Below are positions 61,094 to 64,000 of a DNA stretch of 64,000 bases, piece after piece. The DNA lies in assembly GCA_018398805.1 (NCBI GenBank), contig JAGFBZ010000261.1:682001-746000 (forward strand). Direction: 5' to 3'. Position 1 is the stretch's first letter. Every line of letters starts with the position of its first letter. The DNA is from Hirundichthys speculiger (lineage: Eukaryota; Chordata; Actinopteri; Beloniformes; Exocoetidae). A program made the position numbers and the translations under genes. The notes under the pieces were generated by a model. That model ran no database searches. It saw nothing but the letters and a program-made list of their open reading frames with translations, and was not told the origin of the DNA.

Positions 61094-61449
61094 CCATGGT
61101 GACCACATGACTCCATGACCCTGAGGAGCAGATGCATAAGTAAGCCAGGTAAATAAAGACAAAGTTAACATTATGAGAGCAAACACCGTAAGCTCATACG
61201 GTAGGTTACGAGAGAGCAGATATGCATCTCACAAGCAGAAAAGCAGTTTGATGCAGTTTATAATTTTGGACATAAGTTATTTATTGTCCACGGAAACTAA
61301 TTGTAAAAACAAGCACACCAGAGAACACTGCAGCACAGAGGCAACTATGAAATGACATTTTGTTTGGGTTATGTTTTGCCTTCCTTGCTGCTCAGTCATT
61401 AACAGTATACAGATAACACGAATGATGGAGGAGATGATAGAGATGGAGG
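61094..61449. other. No gene recognised
   Basis: No motif seen. Confidence 0.55.
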
Positions 61450-61484
61450 TGATGATGATGATGATGATGAAGATGATGATGATG
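61450..61484 (+). repeat. (GAT)n microsatellite
   Basis: GAT units with one AAGAT interruption; the surrounding Met/Glu- or His-rich frames are artefacts. Confidence 0.9.
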
Positions 61485-64000
61485 CAAAATGTCAGCCAGT
61501 GTAACCAGAGCAGTTTTCCTCTGTTCGACACAGCCACTTTGAGAACATTTCTCGCAATATAATTCTTTGCTTTCTGTTCTCATACACCAATTCCTCTGTA
61601 TTTTGTATGTGTGCACAGATAGAAATTTTATGAATTATATACAAGGATACCGTCAAACAACACATAATGAAGCCGTGAACAATGGAATGTTGGCCATCTT
61701 TAACACAAAGTTCAAGTTTGCAGTTAAAAAGACAGCCAGTTAATGCAAATCACTTTTTTTTTCTGTCACACTGATGCTGTGAATAAGGTTTATAAAATTA
61801 ATTTACAAGGGCTCATTTATAGTTAAGAGGACACTGTGGCACACCATCAACCCTCTCCCAAAATGTATCACATGAGAAGAATTTCCTTTTTAATAGCTCA
61901 TAAGTTCATCTGTAGAGGATACTAACGTGGACTACTCTCTGAAACAGCTCTCTTCTCTGCTCCTGCAGACAACCTAAAATCTTATTTTACCACAGAGGAG
62001 TCCTGCACAACAACATATATGAATGCAATAGAGGGAACAGAATTTAAATGCATGGAATGACTCATCTAGACTCAAACACCATTGATCTCCCTTCTGTATT
62101 TGAGCAGCACTGTAGATCAGTCAGATATATTCTGATGGGAAAAAAAAAACTTTATTTTTCTCTAAGCCCTCCAGTGCCTCAAATGTCAGTGCTGAAGTCT
62201 GAGGCGGTCTCTTAGGGTCAACGTCATGTTGCTTTGAGTGCTTGACAGTTGGCTGAAGCTCAGCAGGTATTTAATCAGAGCTGGAGTCCTTCATGGAGCC
62301 ACACTGGGCCCTGCACATTTCCAGGAGCAGTTTTGACTCTCTCTCTCTCTCTTTTTTTTTTTTTAATCTGTCATGTCATTCAGCTCTTGGTTCTTTCTCA
62401 CTTTCAGTTTGTTAAATGTCACAAGTTCAAGTACCCTTTTTCCCTCCTTTCCAATGTTTCTATAAAGTTTATTCTGTGATCTGTGATCTTTTTTATGTTA
62501 CATTTTAATTTATGAAATTAGAAGAGTGGGAAGAGCACCAGTAAAATCAACAGCATCATTGAAGATTATTTTCTCACAAAAAAGATCTTTAATTCTCTTT
62601 TATTTATTTAATTTATTTTCATTATATTATTCATGATTATTAATTATAATCCGTAATAATTAATTATCAAGAGTTTTTTTTTCCTTCTGGAAAACAAGCT
62701 CAGCGACATCTACAATTATTTGTTTTCTTTTGAAAATCTAGTTTTGGACAATTTTGTTACATAATATAATATAATATACTTTTTTTTCCCTTAAACCTCT
62801 GTGGATGTTTCTGTTCTGTTGTATTTTCCAAAGAATAAATCTTTGGTAATCGGATCTATTAAAACAGTCTGCTTATTATTTATTTATTTATTTAGTCACT
62901 TTAAATCTCTATTTTCTATCCCTTTATCTATTTTTTATTTTGCCCTATTATCCTTATAACATATCGATACCGATAACTCTGATAACTGTCGTGCTTATAG
63001 GTGTCTTTTTAATCATTTAAACTGAGCACTGAATTTATTCTGAATATGTGTTATGTTTGTGGTTGTCAAATTGAATTAATGGTGCCCCCTTGGGCATCAT
63101 AAATCACCAAAAAGATAACCATTATGTATCCTCTAGATTCTTTTAAGAAATATTATATATATTTTTTTTATAATGAAGTCTTTTTTTATGTAACTTTTTT
63201 TTCTTATTGTTCACTCTGTTGTCCTTTTTAAAATTTCACTCCAGGCTTCCTCTTCTCTACAGATGGGCAGTAATTTCAAGTTCAAAGTCAAAGACAGGAA
63301 ACAACGGGGAGGCCGGAGATGAGCAGAGTAGTTTCTGGAGGGTATAAACCTCCCAGAGAGCAGAGAAGGAAAATGTAAACAACAGCTTTACAGACTGAAG
63401 TTACATGTTTTGTCTGCTTTCTGTAGTTTTAAAGAGGAGGATCTTTCACTCCAAATACTTCTGAAGGTTGTTTTATTTTCCCCGCCCTGTTTGCCAGAAA
63501 TCTGTGTTTAACCCTGCTGAACTTCTATGCAGCGGAATTTAACAAAACCTGATCTTTTCACAAACAAGGTAAATGTCCAGGTCATGTTTCTTTGTATGTG
63601 TGTCAGAAAGTTCAGCAATCACAATGTGTTGAGCCGATCACAGTGCATCCAGATTTTATTTAGCCTGTATCTTGTCCTCTTGTCCTTTAAGCTTCCACTC
63701 ATCACTGCACAAAACATTTAAATCAGATTAACCACCGGTGGCCAAGTGACACCTTGCAATAAACATCTGAATAATCTAATTAAAGAGTGTAACTTCAAAA
63801 CAACAGGAAAAGGAGTCTCTGTGGAACCAAAGTGGGAGACTCTCCAGCAGGAAGGCCTTCTATTTTAGAGCTGTAATCAAAATTAAATAAATCAGTATAT
63901 CAATATCCTTATAGTTATATTATATGGCAAAAAGCAATGTGAACTCCTGAAAGAACCATGTAATGAGCTTTGGACATTTTTTAGAAAAAGTCATGATCTC
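61485..64000. other. No gene recognised
   Basis: AT-rich, with a short CT repeat near 62336-62352 and ATTT repeats near 62877-62894. An ATCGATACCGATAACTCT string near 62963 resembles the interior of the hAT element at 59949-61085 but is too short to call. Confidence 0.55.

Noticed and set aside
62960..62990. Second copy of the 59949-61085 hAT end
   Set aside because: Only a short ATCGATACCGATAAC-like string is shared, without an end or duplication.

Overview
This window looks like non-coding nuclear DNA of a ray-finned (teleost) fish. It is AT-rich, full of simple repeats, and carries relics of transposon families typical of fish: Tc1-like, hAT, piggyBac and pogo DNA transposons, and L1-Tx1-type, L2-type and a third LINE lineage. 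I cannot name the species. I see no complete host protein-coding gene, rRNA, tRNA, CRISPR array or prokaryotic feature. Nearly every recognisable coding stretch is a broken transposon gene. One 91-base segment (10986-11076) has the shape of a host exon, so the window may lie in a long intron or between genes.

Layout. 1-3.4 kb is mostly unique AT-rich DNA with one Tc1-type terminus near 2.0 kb. 3.4-6.2 kb is a dense mosaic: an L1-type ORF1 relic, a reverse-strand hAT transposase fragment, an internally deleted L2 LINE split by a 360-bp TTAA-flanked MITE, and an intron-containing pogo transposase fragment. 11.3-16.2 kb holds three nearly back-to-back DNA transposons: a 1.49-kb piggyBac relic flanked by TTAA, a 1.52-kb hAT element with an 8-bp target duplication, and a 1.4-kb Tc1 element. 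17.6-19.6 kb holds retroposon tails and a possible LTR. 21.6 kb carries a striking cluster of three hairpins. 28.9-31.2 kb is a hAT MITE with a complete-ended Tc1 relic nested inside it. 32-34 kb has an L2 3' end and a cluster of CA/GT microsatellites. 38.6-39.5 kb is a Tc1 relic cut off by a 70-bp TA tract. 40.7-48.4 kb has an inverted pair of related MITEs, a polypurine block of about 630 bp and a 1.4-kb TIR element. 49.6-52.2 kb is the largest coding relic, a LINE whose reverse transcriptase keeps a 365-codon open stretch. 55.2-56.7 kb is a second, reverse-strand copy of that LINE interrupted by about 1.1 kb. 59-61.1 kb has two hAT elements, one with a BED zinc-finger relic.

The genes do not work together as a pathway. 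What links them is insertion history: several junctions (TTAA, TA and 8-bp duplications) are clear enough to order the events. Family names come from recognising protein motifs and terminal sequences; no database search was run. I did not find a convincing new biological system. The most unusual unexplained structure is the hairpin cluster at 21617-21726.
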